64,000 bases of DNA from Streptomyces triticagri (GCF_003429565.1 NZ_QUAK01000234.1:13664-77663); one strand, 5' to 3'; shown: positions 1 to 9,283, numbered from the stretch's first letter. Notes: a model not told the origin generated them from the sequence alone. Numbers and translations: made by a program.

Positions 1-1
1 T

Positions 2-838
2 CCCGATCCCGCTCCCGCTCCGGCTCCCGTTCCCGCGAAGGAGGGGCCGACCTCGGTGGCGTACATCGAGGTGAACAACCACAGCATGCTGAACGCCGGC
101 AAGTACACCCTCGCCGACGGCGGCGACCAGGTCTTCGACGTCGCCGTGATCTTCGCGGCGAACATCAACTACGACACCGAGAAGAAGGAGGCGTATCTGC
201 ACTTCAACGAGAATGTGCAGCGCGTCCTCGACAACGCCGACACCGAGATACGGCCGTTGCAGGAGAAGGGCATCAAGGTCGTCCTCTCGGTGCTCGGCAA
301 CCACCAGGGCGCGGGCTTCGCCAACTTCCCGTCCCAGGAAGCCGCTTCGGCCTTCGCGACCGAGCTGTCGGACACCGTGACCGAGTACGGTCTCGACGGC
401 ATCGACTTCGACGACGAGTACGCCGAGTACGGCAACAACGGCACCGGCCAGCCCAACGACAGCTCGTTCGTGCACCTGGTGACGGCGCTGCGTGCGAACA
501 TGCCGGACAAGATCATCAGCCTGTACAACATCGGCCCCGCCGCATCACGCCTCTCCGACGGCGGGGTCGACGTGTCGTCCGAGTTCGACTACGCCTGGAA
601 CCCGTACTACGGCACATGGCAGGTGCCCGACATCGCACTGCCCAAGTCGAAGCTGTCCCCGGCCGCCGTCGAGATCGGCGGGACCTCGCAGAGCACGACT
701 GCCGACCTCGCCCGCCGCACCGTCGCCGAGGGGTACGGCGTCTTTCTGACGTACAACCTCGACGGGACCGATCGCAGCGCCGATGTCTCCGCGTTCACCA
801 GGGAGTTGTACGGCAGCGACGCCGTCCACTCCCCGTAG
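2..838 (+). CDS. Endo-beta-N-acetylglucosaminidase H-type GH18 enzyme (5' end outside window)
   Basis: Secreted enzyme that cleaves the chitobiose core of high-mannose N-glycans. The frame is open from base 2 and begins in a Pro-Ala linker, so the signal peptide lies upstream of the window. From about base 47 the protein closely resembles Streptomyces EndoH from memory. The GH18 motif DGIDFDDE is intact; the Asp at 410-412 and the Glu at 416-418 match the EndoH catalytic pair D130/E132. A GTG at 56 is open but is inside the mature protein, so it is not the start. The gene stands alone, followed by 209 bases with no gene. It could supply N-glycan sugars, but nothing ties it to the hexosaminidase/sulfatase operon 11 kb away. 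Confidence 0.95.
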   Translation, partial: PDPAPAPAPVPAKEGPTSVAYIEVNNHSMLNAGKYTLADGGDQVFDVAVIFAANINYDTEKKEAYLHFNENVQRVLDNADTEIRPLQEKGIKVVLSVLGNHQGAGFANFPSQEAASAFATELSDTVTEYGLDGIDFDDEYAEYGNNGTGQPNDSSFVHLVTALRANMPDKIISLYNIGPAASRLSDGGVDVSSEFDYAWNPYYGTWQVPDIALPKSKLSPAAVEIGGTSQSTTADLARRTVAEGYGVFLTYNLDGTDRSADVSAFTRELYGSDAVHSP

Positions 839-1047
839 GAGGTCACCAGGGGACGCTGCCGTGGCGGTCCCGGTACTGCGCGGTCGGGCCCGTCGCACTG
901 ATCGGGGATCTCGTGCACCCGCCGCCGGGGCCCTCGGCGCCCTGCGCGCCGAACAGGACTCGGCGGCCTCCCGCCTGCCTCGTACGCCCTGACCCAGGGC
1001 GCCCACGTCCGGATGCAGGGCAGGGCAAACGGTGCAAATCTGGCGCC

Positions 1048-2940
1048 ATGACCTCTACGCCGAAGCATGTCCAGCCGTTCGTCGCCAAGCAGCAGGAAGA
1101 GCTGCGCAAGCGCCTGCCGTTCTCCGACACCCAGGACTTCGAGGATGCGACGCGCGGCCTGATCGCTCGCCGGGAGCCGAACGCGGTGGCGGCGGAGGAC
1201 GGCACGGTCGTATGGGACAACGACAGCTACGCCTTCCTGACGGGTGACGCTCCCGACAGCGTGAATCCGAGCCTGTGGCGGCAGTCCCGTCTGGTGGCGG
1301 AACAGGGGCTCTTCGAGGTCGTCGAAGGCATCTACCAGGTACGCGGCCTGGATCTGTCCAATGTGACGTTCGTCGAGGGCGACCGGGGCGTCGTCGTCAT
1401 CGACCCGTTGCTGAGCAAGGAGACGGCCGAGGCGGCGCTGGCCCTGTACCGCGAACACCGCGGTGAGCGGGAGGTCACGGGCGTCGTCTACACCCACTCG
1501 CACGTCGACCACTTCGGCGGTGTCAAGGGCGTCACCACGCAGGAGGACGTCGAGGCGGGGCGGGTGCCGGTGCTCGCGCCGGAGGGGTTCATGGAGCACG
1601 CGGTGTCGGAGAACGTGTACGCGGGCACGGCCATGGGCCGACGGGCCGCGTACATGTACGGGGCCGCGCTCGCCCGCGGTCCGCAGGGCCAGGTCGGCGC
1701 CGGCCTCGGGCAGACCACCTCGACCGGCACCCTCACGCTCATCCCGCCGACCGTGGACATCACCACCACCGGGCAGGAGGAGGTCGTCGACGGCGTACGC
1801 ATGGTCTTCCAGATGGCCCCGGACACCGAGGCGCCGTCGGAGATGCTCATCCATTTCCCCGACCTCCGGGCGCTGTGCACGGCCGAGGACGCCACCCACA
1901 ACCTGCACAATCTGCTGACGCTGCGCGGCGCCGTGGTCCGCGACCCGCACTCCTGGGCGAACCACCTCACCGAGGCCATCGACCTGTTCGGCGACAAGTC
2001 CGACGTCGTGTTCGCCTCCCACCACTGGCCCACCTGGGGCCAGGAGCGCGTCGTGCGGTTCCTCGGCATCCAGCGCGACCTCTACGCGTATCTGCACGAC
2101 CAGACCCTGCGCCTGATCAACAAGGGCTGGACCGGCACCGAGATCGCCGAGCACCTCGAACTGCCGCCGGCCCTCGAGCAGGCGTGGAACACCCACGGCT
2201 ACTACGGATCGGTGAGCCACAACCTCAAGGCGATCTACCAGCGCTACATGGGCTGGTTCGACGGCAATCCGGCCCACCTGTGGCAGCACACACCGGTGGA
2301 GGCGGGCAAGCGGTACGTCGAGTTCATGGGCGGCGCCGATGCCGTGGTCGAGAAGGCACGGAACTCCTTCGAATCGGGCGATCTGCGCTGGGCGGCCGAG
2401 GTGCTCGGCCATGTGGTGTTCGCCGAGCCCGATCACCGCGCGGCCCGCGAACTGCTCGCGGACACCTACGAGCAGCTCGGGTACGGGGCGGAGAACGGCC
2501 CCTGGCGCAACTTCTACCTGTCGGGCACCACCGAGCTGCGCGACGGCCGATTCGGCACGCCCACCGTCGCCGCATCCGGCGACATCATCGCCAACCTCAC
2601 GCCGCCCATGCTGTTCGATGCGATCGCCATCCAGATCGACGGCCCCAAGGCCTGGAACGAGAACCTGAGCATCGATGTCGTCCTCACCGATGCCCAGGAC
2701 CGCTACCGGTTGAGCCTGACCAACGGCGCGCTCACCTACAGCTCCGCACCGCGGCAGGGCACGGCGGACGTCACCCTCACGACCACCGCCAAGGCCCTGC
2801 CCGCGCTGGCGCTGGGGAAGCCGACCCCGGACGCCCTCGCGCAGGCGGGCATCCAGGTCGAGGGTGACGTGTCGGTCCTCGAGACGCTCTCGTCCGTACT
2901 CGATCCGGGCGACCCGGACTTCCCGATCGTCACGCCGTAG
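1048..2940 (+). CDS. Alkyl sulfatase, SdsA/BDS1 type (metallo-beta-lactamase fold)
   Basis: Hydrolyses the sulfate ester of linear alkyl sulfates such as dodecyl sulfate, releasing sulfate. The 630-residue product has the family layout: a metallo-beta-lactamase domain with the zinc motif T-H-S-H-V-D-H (His150, His152, Asp154, His155), a helical dimerisation region around residues 370-490, and a C-terminal SCP2-like domain from about residue 510. ATG 1048 is chosen because family homology starts soon after it; the reading frame runs open further upstream without homology. No signal peptide is evident, so it is probably cytoplasmic, unlike Pseudomonas SdsA1. It is a single gene ending in a hairpin. 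No clear Shine-Dalgarno precedes the ATG. Confidence 0.92.
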   Translation: MTSTPKHVQPFVAKQQEELRKRLPFSDTQDFEDATRGLIARREPNAVAAEDGTVVWDNDSYAFLTGDAPDSVNPSLWRQSRLVAEQGLFEVVEGIYQVRGLDLSNVTFVEGDRGVVVIDPLLSKETAEAALALYREHRGEREVTGVVYTHSHVDHFGGVKGVTTQEDVEAGRVPVLAPEGFMEHAVSENVYAGTAMGRRAAYMYGAALARGPQGQVGAGLGQTTSTGTLTLIPPTVDITTTGQEEVVDGVRMVFQMAPDTEAPSEMLIHFPDLRALCTAEDATHNLHNLLTLRGAVVRDPHSWANHLTEAIDLFGDKSDVVFASHHWPTWGQERVVRFLGIQRDLYAYLHDQTLRLINKGWTGTEIAEHLELPPALEQAWNTHGYYGSVSHNLKAIYQRYMGWFDGNPAHLWQHTPVEAGKRYVEFMGGADAVVEKARNSFESGDLRWAAEVLGHVVFAEPDHRAARELLADTYEQLGYGAENGPWRNFYLSGTTELRDGRFGTPTVAASGDIIANLTPPMLFDAIAIQIDGPKAWNENLSIDVVLTDAQDRYRLSLTNGALTYSSAPRQGTADVTLTTTAKALPALALGKPTPDALAQAGIQVEGDVSVLETLSSVLDPGDPDFPIVTP

Positions 2941-2958
2941 CCGGTCCGTCCGACCGGC
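2940..2958. terminator. Hairpin between convergent genes
   Basis: A perfect 7-bp stem (GCCGGTC / GACCGGC) with a 5-base loop starts on the last base of the alkyl sulfatase stop codon. It lies between two convergent genes and has no T tract, as is usual in Streptomyces. A bidirectional terminator is inferred. Confidence 0.55.
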
Positions 2959-3002
2959 CCACGCTGCGCGGCCGAGGCACGACCGGATCCTGCTGGACGC
3001 CG

Positions 3003-4103
3003 TCAGGCCAGCAGGCGCTTCCAGTCGCTCAGGGTGAACGCTCCCGCGGCCGCGGGCGTCCTGGCACCCGCGCGACGCATCGTCTCCACGGCCGCGGCGA
3101 CGTCCTCGTTCTCACCGGGCCGGCCGGTGGGGGTGATCAGCGGCCAGATGTCGGAGCCGAGGTATCCGGTCTCGTCGACGGCGGAGTGGTACGTCGCCGA
3201 GCAGCTGTGCCGCTCGATCCGGTGCGTCTCGGTGAGCCGCACGACCGCCCGCTTCGTGGCCGCGTCCAGCACGCCGGTGGTGCCGACGCCGGTGAACCCC
3301 TTGGCCCGTAGCAGGTACTGGGCCGCGCGCACCTGGGGGCCGACCGCGTTCGGGCGCAGCAGCGGCCACACCTCGGGGGCGGGGACCCTGGCCACGCCCA
3401 TGGCGTCCGCCACCGCGTCGCGCAGTTCCTGGAGACGGCCGTAGAGAACCGTGCCCGGGCACTCGGTGGAGTTGAAGTCGCGGTGCCCCATGATGTCGGC
3501 GACCGGACGGTCGTACTGGGTGGCGATCCAGGCGACCAGGTCGACGAGGGAGTCCCACAGGGCCTGCGGGACGTCGACGTCGACGTAGATGCCCTCGTTC
3601 TCGATGCCGATCGTCTCGCTGTTGTGGTCGGCCACATGGGCACCCTGCACATGCTGGGTGCCGCCCTGCACCACGCCGAGGCTCTGATGCCTGCCCTCCA
3701 GGGCGTAGCCGCCGCGGCTGTTGGTGAACTGCTGGCCGCTGTCCCCGAAGCCGCGTGCGATGTGGGCGCTCTGGATGCTGCGGCAGATCTCCATGGCGTG
3801 CTCCAGCGAGTAGTCCTCGCTGTTGCCCGGATCAGCGGTGTGGTGGACGACGATGTAGGTCGGCACCCGGTCGAGTACGACGATGTCCTGGGTCGGAGCC
3901 TGTGCTCCCCACTCCTCGGTGGTGTAGATGCGCGGCTCGGCCGCGGCGCGGCGGGCTCGTGCCTGTGCGGGGACGGTGGGGGACCGGCGCGCGGTGGCGC
4001 CGGAGGCGGCGTTCGCGCCGCCGAGGCCGACGACCCCGGCCGCGGTGGCGACCATGCTGCTGCGGATGAGCGCTCGACGGTTCAGTCCGGGCTGCGAGCT
4101 CAT
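3003..4103 (-). CDS. Secreted peptidoglycan-recognition-type N-acetylmuramoyl-L-alanine amidase
   Basis: Zinc amidase that cuts between muramic acid and the stem peptide. The 366-residue protein has a twin-arginine-like leader (NRRALIRSS followed by a hydrophobic stretch) and an amidase_2/PGRP domain at about residues 60-240. Zinc-ligand motifs are visible as V-V-H-H-T and G-H-R-D-F-N-S-T-E-C-P-G. A C-terminal peptidoglycan-binding-like region follows. ATG 4103 is preceded by GGGAG at good spacing. Secretion through Tat is inferred from the leader. The gene is monocistronic and convergent with the alkyl sulfatase gene. Confidence 0.9.
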   Translation of the reverse strand: MSSQPGLNRRALIRSSMVATAAGVVGLGGANAASGATARRSPTVPAQARARRAAAEPRIYTTEEWGAQAPTQDIVVLDRVPTYIVVHHTADPGNSEDYSLEHAMEICRSIQSAHIARGFGDSGQQFTNSRGGYALEGRHQSLGVVQGGTQHVQGAHVADHNSETIGIENEGIYVDVDVPQALWDSLVDLVAWIATQYDRPVADIMGHRDFNSTECPGTVLYGRLQELRDAVADAMGVARVPAPEVWPLLRPNAVGPQVRAAQYLLRAKGFTGVGTTGVLDAATKRAVVRLTETHRIERHSCSATYHSAVDETGYLGSDIWPLITPTGRPGENEDVAAAVETMRRAGARTPAAAGAFTLSDWKRLLA

Positions 4104-4407
4104 GAGTGCTCCCTGTGCGTGTGGGGGGACAAGCGGTCTGGAGGCCGGTACGTCAGGCGTGGCACGCCTGGCCAGGGAAGCAGTGAGACATGTACGCGAC
4201 AACCCCGTGGAGGCGAATTCCCCAGGTTCTCCGGGCCGGTTGAAAGAAGCGCGACCGAGAAAGCCGCGTAGCCGAGCGAATCGACGCCGCTCTTCGTTGG
4301 TCGCACCTCTGGCGGCGGGCGGCGCGCGGCCGGCGTGGCCCCTGGGCGGGCGGTCGGCCCGGGGTTGCGCCGGAGCCCGGCGGGCCGGACGCTGAAGGTC
4401 CGGGGTG
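4104..4407. other. Intergenic region, 304 bases, divergent promoters expected
   Basis: Separates the amidase gene (minus) from htpX (plus), so both promoters must lie here. The only structure seen is an inverted repeat at 4154-4170 (CAGGCGT / ACGCCTG around GGC), which could be an operator. No coding potential or RNA gene was recognised. Confidence 0.4.
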
Positions 4408-5316
4408 ATGACGATGCGCAGCCGTTTCGAGCCGGATCGCAAGCTGACCGTCCGCATGGTGCTGACGATGTTCCTGCTCGGGCTGCTGTACGTGGTGTTC
4501 GTCGCCGCCCTGATCGTGCTGCTCAAGTCCGTCGTACTGGTGGTCGTGATCGCCGCGGCCCTGCTCGTGGCGCAGTTCTGGTTCTCGGACCGCATCGCGC
4601 TCCACGCCATGCGCGGGCACCTGGTCGGCCGGGAGGAGCAGCCCGAGCTGCACGGGATCGTCGACCGGCTCTGCGCGGCCGCCGACATGCCCAAACCCCG
4701 GGTGGCCGTGTCGGACATGGATCTGCCCAATGCGTTCGCCACCGGCCGCAACGCCGATCATGCGGTCGTCTGTGTCACCACCGGACTGCAGCGCCGCCTG
4801 ACCACCGAGGAGGTCGAGGGGGTGCTCGCGCACGAGCTGTCCCACGTCGCACACCGTGACGTCGCGGTGATCACCATTGCGTCGTTCCTGGGCGTGATCG
4901 CCGGACTCATCGTCCGCTTCGCCTTCTACTCGCAGCTCTTCGGCGGACGTAATCGCGACCAGAACACGGCCGCCGTCCTGGCGATCGTGATGGCGGTGTC
5001 CGCGTTCGTGTACGCGATCAGTTTCCTGCTGATCCGTGCCCTGTCCCGCTACCGCGAGCTGGCCGCCGACCGGGCCGGCGCCATGCTCACCGGCAAACCG
5101 TCCGTGCTGGCCTCGGCGCTCACCAAGGTCAGCGGCGATGTGGCCCGTATCCCGACCCGGGATCTGCGCACCGCGCAGGCGTTCAACGCCTTCTTCTTCA
5201 CCCCCGCCCTCGGACCGGGCACGGCGCTGGCCAAGCTGTTCTCCACCCACCCCAGCCTCGAGCGCCGTCTGGAGGCGCTCTCGGCGATGTCCGCGGAATT
5301 GGGGGAGCCGGGATGA
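4408..5316 (+). CDS. htpX: HtpX-like M48 membrane zinc metalloprotease
   Basis: Membrane protease that degrades misfolded membrane proteins under envelope stress. The 302-residue protein has two N-terminal membrane helices, then the zinc motif H-E-L-S-H (His142, Glu143, His146), then two more helices. The third zinc ligand is the Glu of E-L-A-A-D-R, typical of the M48B family. ATG 4408 has GAAGG about 10 bases upstream; an ATG at 4414 and a GTG at 4405 are alternatives. The next gene, 39 bases downstream, is pspAB. This pairing, known in actinobacteria, points to a membrane-stress operon. Confidence 0.9.
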   Translation: MTMRSRFEPDRKLTVRMVLTMFLLGLLYVVFVAALIVLLKSVVLVVVIAAALLVAQFWFSDRIALHAMRGHLVGREEQPELHGIVDRLCAAADMPKPRVAVSDMDLPNAFATGRNADHAVVCVTTGLQRRLTTEEVEGVLAHELSHVAHRDVAVITIASFLGVIAGLIVRFAFYSQLFGGRNRDQNTAAVLAIVMAVSAFVYAISFLLIRALSRYRELAADRAGAMLTGKPSVLASALTKVSGDVARIPTRDLRTAQAFNAFFFTPALGPGTALAKLFSTHPSLERRLEALSAMSAELGEPG

Positions 5317-5355
5317 CCGTACGCCCCGACTCCGGCCGAAGGAGCTGACGGACCT

Positions 5356-5934
5356 GTGGGACTCCTGGACGTGCTGTTCGGCCGGACCAAGCCGGTCAAG
5401 CCGGACCTCGACCGGCTCTTCGCCCTGCCGTCGGCGGCGGTCACCCTCCAGGCGGCCGCCGGCTTCACGCCGACCGGGGCGGGCTCGGTGTGCTTCGCCG
5501 CCATCGAAGGAGGAGCCTTCGCCCAAGTGCAGCAGGACGTACGGGCCTTGCTGGACGCCGACTCCCAACGGGGCGGTACGCCGGTGGAGTCCGGCCGCGA
5601 CGACTACGGCTATGCGTGGCTGCTCTCACGCCGTGATCCCGGTGACCTGCCGGCCCTGGTCAGTGATCTGCACGCGGTGAACTCGGCCCTGCAGGACAGC
5701 GGCTTCGGGCCCCAACTCCTGTGCTCCCTGGTCACCTTCCACGATGCGGAGCAGCGCCCGCTCGCCCTGGTCTACCTCTACAAGCGGGGCACCTTCTACC
5801 CGTTCGCCCCGCTGCCCGGCGAGAAGCGCGACAACCCGCTGGAGCTGCAGGTCAGAGCCGCGGTCAAGGGTGACCTGCGCGTCGAGGAGGACCTCGCGCG
5901 CTGGTTCCCGGTCTGGGGTGCTCCGGGCCTGTGA
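5356..5934 (+). CDS. pspAB: PspA-associated protein PspAB-like
   Basis: The 192-residue soluble protein has no known catalytic motif. It starts with a short hydrophobic segment (GLLDVLFGR) and resembles the actinobacterial family named PspA-associated protein PspAB, usually encoded beside htpX as here. The GTG start has a strong AAGGAG 11 bases upstream. The 39-base gap to htpX suggests co-transcription. A role in the phage-shock or envelope-stress response is inferred from family naming and position only. Confidence 0.75.
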   Translation: MGLLDVLFGRTKPVKPDLDRLFALPSAAVTLQAAAGFTPTGAGSVCFAAIEGGAFAQVQQDVRALLDADSQRGGTPVESGRDDYGYAWLLSRRDPGDLPALVSDLHAVNSALQDSGFGPQLLCSLVTFHDAEQRPLALVYLYKRGTFYPFAPLPGEKRDNPLELQVRAAVKGDLRVEEDLARWFPVWGAPGL

Positions 5935-6051
5935 CCCGGGGTGTGACCCGGTGGTGTGAACGTCCGCCCGCCGGCGATGAGTCCGGCCCGTGCCGGCGGT
6001 CTCGATCTCCGAGAAGTGCACGATCGTTCGCGAGGAAGCCGGGAGAACATC

Positions 6052-6630
6052 ATGACCGCCACCTACACCTTCGACGTCTTCTCGAGCCTGGACGGCTTCG
6101 GCGCAGCCGCGGGCGACTGGACCGGTTACTGGGGGAAGCAGGGGCCCGAACTCCTGGATCGGCGCCTCGAGTTGTACGGCGGCGAGCAGCGGATGGTGTT
6201 CGGAGCCAACACGTTTCGGCTGTTCGCGCGGATGCTGGCGGAGAGCACCGAGGGCTCGGACGTGCGCGACCCGTGGGTGACCCGGATGCGGAGTCTGCCG
6301 ACGACGGTGGTGTCGACCACCCTGGAGACGACCCTCGACTGGCCGGACGCGACGATCGAACACGGCGATGCGGTCGAGGTCGTCGGCCGTCTCAAGGAGG
6401 CCTCCGACGTCCCGCTGCGCTCGCACGGCTGCCTGGCGATGAACCGGGCGTTGATGGCCGCCGGCCTCGTCGACCGCGTCCATGTGACCCTCTATCCGGT
6501 GATCACGGGCGAGTCCGGCCGTGACCCGGTCTTCCAGGGTGCCGCCGACTTCGACCTCGAGCTGATCGAGTCCCGCACCCTCGACCACGACATCACGGAA
6601 CTCGTCTACCGGCCCGCCCTGCACGGCTGA
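6052..6630 (+). CDS. Dihydrofolate-reductase-fold (RibD C-terminal-like) reductase
   Basis: The 192-residue protein belongs to the RibD C-terminal / bacterial bifunctional deaminase-reductase superfamily: MTATYTFDVFSSLDGF at the N-terminus, a G-A-N-T-F segment near residue 50, and an S-H-G-C-L segment near residue 124 in place of the NADPH-binding turn. These small stand-alone members are annotated as dihydrofolate reductase family proteins, and the substrate is usually unknown. ATG 6052 is preceded by GGGAGA; an in-frame ATG at 5956 has no such site. It appears monocistronic, ending at a hairpin. Confidence 0.85.
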   Translation: MTATYTFDVFSSLDGFGAAAGDWTGYWGKQGPELLDRRLELYGGEQRMVFGANTFRLFARMLAESTEGSDVRDPWVTRMRSLPTTVVSTTLETTLDWPDATIEHGDAVEVVGRLKEASDVPLRSHGCLAMNRALMAAGLVDRVHVTLYPVITGESGRDPVFQGAADFDLELIESRTLDHDITELVYRPALHG

Positions 6631-6655
6631 GGGCCGGCCGCGGCACCGCGAACTG

Positions 6656-6694
6656 CGCCCCCGTCACAGGCGGTCGACCTGCCGTGCGGGGGCG
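6656..6694. terminator. Hairpin between convergent genes
   Basis: An outer 8-bp stem CGCCCCCG (6656-6663) / CGGGGGCG (6687-6694) encloses further pairing. It lies between the reductase gene and the convergent VOC gene. A terminator for one or both is inferred. Confidence 0.5.
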
Positions 6695-6770
6695 TGAGTT
6701 CGTGCTGCGGGTGGTGCGAGGTGCGCGCGCGACGTGCCGGCTGTGACGTGCGGGCCGCGACGCGCTCGGC

Positions 6771-7178
6771 TCACTCCTCGATGGACGCCGGGTCCATCCA
6801 GACGACCTCCCAGGTGTGACCGTCCGGGTCGTCGAAGGCGCGGCCGTACATGAAGCCGTAGTCCTGGGTCTCGCCGCTGACCGTGCCGCCGGCGGCGACC
6901 GCCTTGTTCACCAGGTCGTCGACCTGGTCGCGGCTCTCCGCGCTCAGGGCGAGCAGCACCTCGCTTGAAGAGGTCGAGTCCACGATCTTCTTCTTGGTGA
7001 ACTGGGCGTACTTCTCGGGGGTGTGGAGCATGACCACGATGGCGTCACTGAGCGGGATGGACGCCGTGGATTCGTCGCTGAACTGGGGGTTGATCGCGTA
7101 CCCCAGCTCGGCGAAGAACTTCTTGGCGGCGTCCAGGTCGCCGGTGGCCAGGTTCACGAAGATCATCTGCTGGTACAT
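6771..7178 (-). CDS. VOC-superfamily (glyoxalase/bleomycin resistance fold) protein
   Basis: The 135-residue protein has the paired beta-alpha-beta-beta-beta layout of the vicinal oxygen chelate fold: M-I-F-V-N-L-A at the N-terminus and F-D-D-P-D-G-H-T-W-E-V-V-W near the C-terminus. It is the short type often called a lactoylglutathione lyase relative, but the substrate cannot be told from sequence. ATG 7178 has GGGGAG 9 bases upstream, so the GTG at 7196, which overlaps that site, is rejected. It is divergent from the GH1 gene; its promoter must lie within 7179-7374. Confidence 0.85.
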   Translation of the reverse strand: MYQQMIFVNLATGDLDAAKKFFAELGYAINPQFSDESTASIPLSDAIVVMLHTPEKYAQFTKKKIVDSTSSSEVLLALSAESRDQVDDLVNKAVAAGGTVSGETQDYGFMYGRAFDDPDGHTWEVVWMDPASIEE

Positions 7179-7291
7179 GGCTTGGTGTCTCCCCACGGTG
7201 TGTGTCCGTACGAAGAGATGGACCCGGGTGCGGCCGGGAACTCATCGGTACTCGTGGATCCACTTTCCCCGGCTCCTGCCTGATGTGTACG

Positions 7292-7321
7292 CTGACACGA
7301 AAACCGTTCAGTGTATGTTTT
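7292..7321 (+). promoter_or_regulatory. GH1 promoter with regulon operator (copy 1)
   Basis: A -35-like CTGACA (7292-7297) and a -10-like TATGTT (7314-7319) are separated by 16 bases. The imperfect palindrome at 7299-7321, an AAAAC arm and a GTTTT arm, overlaps both. Read on the minus strand, its central CAC and ACGGTTTTC end match the operators at 9860-9882 and 20142-20165. Repression by the TetR protein encoded at 8681 is inferred. Confidence 0.6.
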
Positions 7322-7374
7322 TAGACTGCCGCGCGGTCGCCGAGCGATGCGAACGTGCGGGGAGGAGCGCCTTG

Positions 7375-8670
7375 ATGACGACCCCGACCGGCCCGGGCCT
7401 CGATCTGCCGAACGGCTTCCTGATGGGAGCCTCCACATCGGCCCACCAGGTCGAGGGGAACAATGTCTCCAGCGACTGGTGGGGGATCGAGCAGCGCCCC
7501 GGCACTTTCGTCGCCGAACCCAGCGGCGACGCGGCCGACAGCTTCCACCGCTGGCCCGAGGACATGGACCTGCTGCGTGAACTGGGCTTCAACGCCTACC
7601 GGTTCGGCATCGAATGGGCCCGCATCGAGCCGGAGCGCGGGCAGATCTCACGGGCGGCCGTCGCGCACTACCGGGCCATGGTGGAGGGTGCGCTCGAGCG
7701 CGGCCTCACCCCTGTCGTGACGCTTCATCACTTCACCTCGCCGCGCTGGTTCAGCGAGGGCGGCGGCTGGCTCGCCCCCGATTCCGCCGAACTCTTCGCC
7801 GCATTCGCTCGTACGGCCGTGGAGATCCTGCAGCCCGGCGTACGGTACGTCGTCACGATCAACGAGCCGAACATGCTGGCGGTGATGCACGCCATCCGGG
7901 AGGTGGCCGCGCAGCACGGCTGGGAGAGCATCGCGCACGGCAAGCAGAAGGACGCCCCGACGGGGGCGGCGGCCATCGACCCCGCCTCCATCGAGCCGGA
8001 CGCGGCGGTGGCGGAGGCACTCATCCGCGCCCACCGGGCCGCCTCGGCCGTACTCAGGTCGGCCGCGCCCGGCCTCCGGGTCGGCTGGACGATCGCCAAC
8101 CAGGTCTACCAGGCCGAGCCGGGCGCCCAGGAAGTGGCGGACGCCCATGCCTGGCTCCGCGAGGACATCTTCCTGGAGGCGTCCCGGCAGGACGACTGGA
8201 TCGGCGTGCAGGCCTATACCCGCCACCGCATCGGCAAGGAGGGTCCCCTGCCGGTCCCGGACGACGCCGAGACGACGCTCACCGGCTGGGAGTACTACCC
8301 GCAGGCACTCGGCGAGGCCGTACGGCACACGGCGGAGGTGGTGGGTCCGCAGGTGCCGGTCCTGGTCACCGAGAACGGCATCGCGACCGCCGACGACCGG
8401 CGGCGCATCGACTACACCACGAGGGCCCTCGCGAGTCTGGCCGAGGCGATGCGCGACGGCATCGAGGTGCTCGGGTATCTGCACTGGAGCGCCCTCGACA
8501 ACTACGAATGGGGCACCTACCGCCCCACCTTCGGTCTGATCGCGGTCGACCGGGAGACGTTCGTCCGTACGCCCAAGGAGTCGGCCCGCCGGCTCGGCGC
8601 GCTCGCGCGGTCCGGCCGCATCCCGGAGGGCGCCGAGCTGCCGGAAGCCGGTGCCGTGTCCTCGCGTTAG
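7375..8670 (+). CDS. GH1 beta-glycosidase (beta-glucosidase family)
   Basis: Retaining beta-glycosidase, 431 residues, no signal peptide, so it should act on imported oligosaccharides. The N-terminal F-L-M-G-A-S-T-S-A-H-Q-V-E-G-N segment holds the sugar-binding Gln. The acid/base Glu is E164 in T-I-N-E-P-N and the nucleophile is E333 in T-E-N-G-I. ATG 7375 has GGAGG 10 bases upstream. A TetR gene follows after only 10 bases, so the two are almost certainly one transcript with autoregulation. The promoter carries an operator also found before the ABC binding-protein gene at 20 kb, linking this enzyme to that importer. Exact sugar specificity cannot be read. Confidence 0.93.
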   Translation: MTTPTGPGLDLPNGFLMGASTSAHQVEGNNVSSDWWGIEQRPGTFVAEPSGDAADSFHRWPEDMDLLRELGFNAYRFGIEWARIEPERGQISRAAVAHYRAMVEGALERGLTPVVTLHHFTSPRWFSEGGGWLAPDSAELFAAFARTAVEILQPGVRYVVTINEPNMLAVMHAIREVAAQHGWESIAHGKQKDAPTGAAAIDPASIEPDAAVAEALIRAHRAASAVLRSAAPGLRVGWTIANQVYQAEPGAQEVADAHAWLREDIFLEASRQDDWIGVQAYTRHRIGKEGPLPVPDDAETTLTGWEYYPQALGEAVRHTAEVVGPQVPVLVTENGIATADDRRRIDYTTRALASLAEAMRDGIEVLGYLHWSALDNYEWGTYRPTFGLIAVDRETFVRTPKESARRLGALARSGRIPEGAELPEAGAVSSR

Positions 8671-8680
8671 GCTGACCGGC

Positions 8681-9283
8681 ATGGCGAAACGGGGTCCGTA
8701 CGAGAAGGGCGAGGCGAAGCGCGCGGAGATCCTCGAGGCCGCACTGGAGATCTTCGCGGCCGAGGGGTACCGGGGCACTTCCCTGCGCAAGGTGGCGGCC
8801 CGGTGCAATCTCAGCCTGCCGGGCCTCATGCACTACTTCGACTCCAAGGAGGACCTGCTCACCCGGGTGCTCCAGGCGCGTGACGAGACCGCGCGGGCCC
8901 GGCAGATCGAGCGCGGCGCCGCCTTCAACTACCGCGAAGTGATGCGGGAGGGCGCGTCCACCCCGGGCCTGGTCGAACTGTTCGTGTCCATGGCCGCCGC
9001 CGCGAGCGATCCGGAGCATCCGGCCCGTGCGCATTTCGCCGAGCGCTATCCGGTGATCCGCGAGCGGCTCGCCGGCTCGCTGCAGGGGCACATGGACGAG
9101 GGCCGGATCACCGACGCGATCCCCGCGGAGCGCCTCTCGCAGCTGCTGATCGCACTCGCCGACGGGATCCAGCTGCAGTGGCTGACGGACCGGTCGGTCG
9201 ACATGGAGCAGCCGATCGACGACGTGATGCGGCTGCTCGAACTCCTCGCAGGGAGCGGGGTGTCTCCCGCCGACGGCGGCTGA
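8681..9283 (+). CDS. TetR-family regulator, probable repressor of the glycoside regulon
   Basis: The 200-residue protein has a TetR N-terminal helix-turn-helix (R-A-E-I-L-E-A-A-L-E-I-F then T-S-L-R-K-V-A-A-R-C) and an all-helical ligand domain of the type common in actinobacterial carbohydrate loci. ATG 8681 lies 10 bases after the GH1 stop; a GTG at 8651 would overlap GH1 and is less likely. It is a paralogue of the regulator at 10496-11146, with similar spacing of the S-D-P-E-H-P-A-R segment. It is the best candidate to bind the three matching operators at 7.3, 9.9 and 20.1 kb, since one of them controls its own operon. The effector is unknown. Confidence 0.9.
   Translation: MAKRGPYEKGEAKRAEILEAALEIFAAEGYRGTSLRKVAARCNLSLPGLMHYFDSKEDLLTRVLQARDETARARQIERGAAFNYREVMREGASTPGLVELFVSMAAAASDPEHPARAHFAERYPVIRERLAGSLQGHMDEGRITDAIPAERLSQLLIALADGIQLQWLTDRSVDMEQPIDDVMRLLELLAGSGVSPADGG

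Noticed and set aside
607..2436. Long antisense open frame opposite the EndoH and alkyl sulfatase genes
   Set aside because: Shadow of the real genes caused by GC-rich third positions; no motif or start site. The same applies to the other long antisense frames in the window.
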